A stretch of DNA of 64,000 bases from Holophagales bacterium. GTDB taxonomy: Bacteria; Acidobacteriota; Thermoanaerobaculia; UBA5066. Numbering within the stretch: position 1 is the stretch's first letter; each line of letters starts with the position of its first letter. The notes under the pieces were generated by a model. That model ran no database searches. It saw only the letters and a list, made by a program, of their open reading frames with translations, and was not told the origin of the DNA. Of this stretch, positions 63,601 through 64,000 are shown one piece after another. The stretch is from NCBI GenBank assembly GCA_016716705.1, contig JADJVF010000005.1, positions 62,001 through 126,000 on the forward strand, read 5' to 3'. The position numbers and the translations under genes are program-made.

Positions 63601-64000
63601 ATCGGGGATATGTCCGGCGACGTGTTCGGCAACGGCGTGCTCCTGAGCCGCACGGCGCGGCTCGTGGCCGTCTTCAACCACGTACACATCTTCCTGGACC
63701 CCGGCCCCGACCCCGAGGCGAGCTTCGCCGAGCGCGAGCGGCTGTTCCGCCTGCCGCGCTCGACCTGGCGGGACTACAGGACGGACCTGATCAGCGCCGG
63801 CGGAGGGATCTTCGACCGAGGGGCGAAGTCGATTCCCCTGAGCCCCGAGGTGCGTCGCGTTCTGGACCTTTCCCAGGAGACCGCGAGCGGCGAGGAGGTG
63901 GTCCGCGCCATCCTCCGCGCCCCGGTCGACCTCCTCTACAACGGCGGCATCGGCACCTACGTGAGGGCCTCGTCCGAGGAAGATTCCGAGGTCGGGGACC
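60673..64000 (+). CDS. NAD-dependent glutamate dehydrogenase, giant type (partial)
   Basis: The first 1,109 codons of a Bac_GDH-type enzyme (full members are about 1,600 residues) run off the right edge. ATG 60673 follows AGGAGGAA. Diagnostic stretches are HIHSIFSVRRQ-like (AIHSIFSVRRQWE), VRPSYNVETVTTVLVRNSR, RGGIRWSDRHDDFRTEVLGL, KGGFVLKGD and DKGTAHLSDTANRVS, and GGIGTYVRAS near the edge. The N-terminal ACT-like regulatory part is present. It oxidises glutamate to 2-oxoglutarate with NAD. It is unrelated in architecture to gdhA at 50681. One continuous frame is confirmed to the last base. Confidence 0.95.
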   Translation, partial: MITADPGRRRSVLDEVQGILAREAAPEDRDLLLSLAPVVYADMPDAMALGLSPDAVAARIREYFRFVVRTMPPAHQLYRGLPGIHVIARGLTEAEARTTGSTHGGQYEISVIETHTPDAPFIFESLKNFFMREGLRVFSAIHSIFSVRRQWERISAIGGPGEDGSKELLCHFRVERIEQKDRMRRIEHQIHSLLRSVFLAVEDFGEMTRSLREQKGRLRDRHGTPGGEAAAREFLDWLVDENYVLMGILRFRRGPDGFEPDYDTALGTMREPAVLNVVFPGVMDEEQRHLAIQDHDDRIVDIDFRNNASAIHHLEPVDDIVVREWGADGRLEAATLLLGRLAKSAFTAKAESIPLLREKLAWLLENCGEAKNSHVYRATRAFFNHFPKRELFYSDAASLKEIIDQLIHISSDDEIVASVRQGPGYSAVRIGFSQGRWSSKTAGDLREALARQFGPVSFSSTADCGATTLVVHYFDAGSLERPLEADRIRDLTAGVISTWEDQVAGALEQAYGALEGRRLYKRYVRQESRSGLYRELTPPAEVPGDVRLFEVLEGRLEMGIVPDSAEKVVLKVISPRPAGLTETLRTIKNLGPTVVEEMRIPLLLPDGKRAWMERLGIEADPAMISEIHRQPERLRDALRAIYEERATDDPLNALVLLEGLGWREVEVLRTLRNHLLQVRPSYNVETVTTVLVRNSRVAGALWRLFDARFDPQREGDRADAVAKAEAVVEKAFAAVGSLFDDEILRGVENLVRAAVRTNYYQRPERPVLSIKVDCAKVEAMVSPRPLFEIYVHSRLLEGIHLRGGKVARGGIRWSDRHDDFRTEVLGLMKTQMVKNSVIVPVGSKGGFVLKGDVPPRPALDAYLIDRYREFVSGLLDVTDNLVDGTVLHPPEVVRHDEPDPYLVVAADKGTAHLSDTANRVSTQYGFWLGDAFASGGSNGYDHKREGITARGAWECVRHHFGNLGLDVQSEPFTMAGIGDMSGDVFGNGVLLSRTARLVAVFNHVHIFLDPGPDPEASFAERERLFRLPRSTWRDYRTDLISAGGGIFDRGAKSIPLSPEVRRVLDLSQETASGEEVVRAILRAPVDLLYNGGIGTYVRASSEEDSEVGD

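Noticed and set aside
60526..63687. Open frame of over 1,000 codons antisense to the large glutamate dehydrogenase
   Set aside because: The plus strand encodes diagnostic Bac_GDH motifs throughout. The antisense frame has none.

Overview
The window is 64 kb of very GC-rich bacterial chromosome, densely packed with genes on both strands. Two features point to Acidobacteriota or a close relative: a Ser/Thr kinase fused to a PD40 beta-propeller, and a roughly 1,050-residue Oar-type outer-membrane receptor with an N-terminal carboxypeptidase-regulatory-like domain. A serine-palmitoyltransferase-like gene also fits. This placement is inference, because no rRNA gene is present. I see no tRNA, CRISPR array, prophage or intact insertion sequence.

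Layout. 0-11 kb: start of a secreted protein, EamA exporter, ygfZ, NYN/OST-HTH protein, Nudix hydrolase, PD40 kinase between two short palindromic elements, family-39-type glycosyltransferase, alpha/beta hydrolase, AMMECR1 protein, SpoU methyltransferase and a tyrosine/dual-specificity phosphatase. 11-18.4 kb: a secreted protein, a TonB receptor behind a structured leader, a DUF2231-like membrane protein, a YtcJ-type amidohydrolase and a SulP transporter. 18.5-28.3 kb: fadH-like reductase, MATE-like flippase, an aminotransferase-pckA operon, a membrane protein and an M1 peptidase. 28.5-31.8 kb: a probable sphingolipid locus (spt, GNAT acyltransferase, convergent PAP2 protein). 31.9-38.9 kb: a tight seven-gene operon, nfeD-slipin-SPOR-lipA-lnt-prfB-Nudix, in which prfB carries the classic programmed +1 frameshift. 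38.9-45 kb: TPR protein plus PEGA kinase, a lipoprotein, DinB, crotonase and an internally deleted aldo/keto reductase. 45.0-45.7 kb: a gene-free inverted-repeat region. 45.7-64 kb: CoA-transferase, DUF3365 heme protein, hrpB, gdhA with a possible leader peptide, a large ATP-grasp/nucleotidyltransferase protein, a cupin, the Oar receptor, an acyl-CoA dehydrogenase and the start of a giant NAD-dependent glutamate dehydrogenase.

How the genes fit together. Two unrelated glutamate dehydrogenases, an aminotransferase coupled to PEP carboxykinase, a CoA-transferase, a crotonase, an acyl-CoA dehydrogenase and a dienoyl-CoA reductase suggest a heterotroph using amino acids and fatty acids. The two TonB receptors and an M1 peptidase fit uptake of larger substrates.

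Sequence quality. Six otherwise intact genes (ygfZ, TonB receptor, fadH, a membrane protein, GNAT, Oar) are each broken by one single-base shift, and two more (MATE, cupin) seem to have lost their natural stop. Each pair of frames rejoins into a full-length protein, so base-level assembly errors are the simplest explanation. Several divergent gene pairs have -10-like hexamers 6-8 nt before the start codon and no Shine-Dalgarno, suggesting leaderless mRNAs from compact bidirectional promoters.
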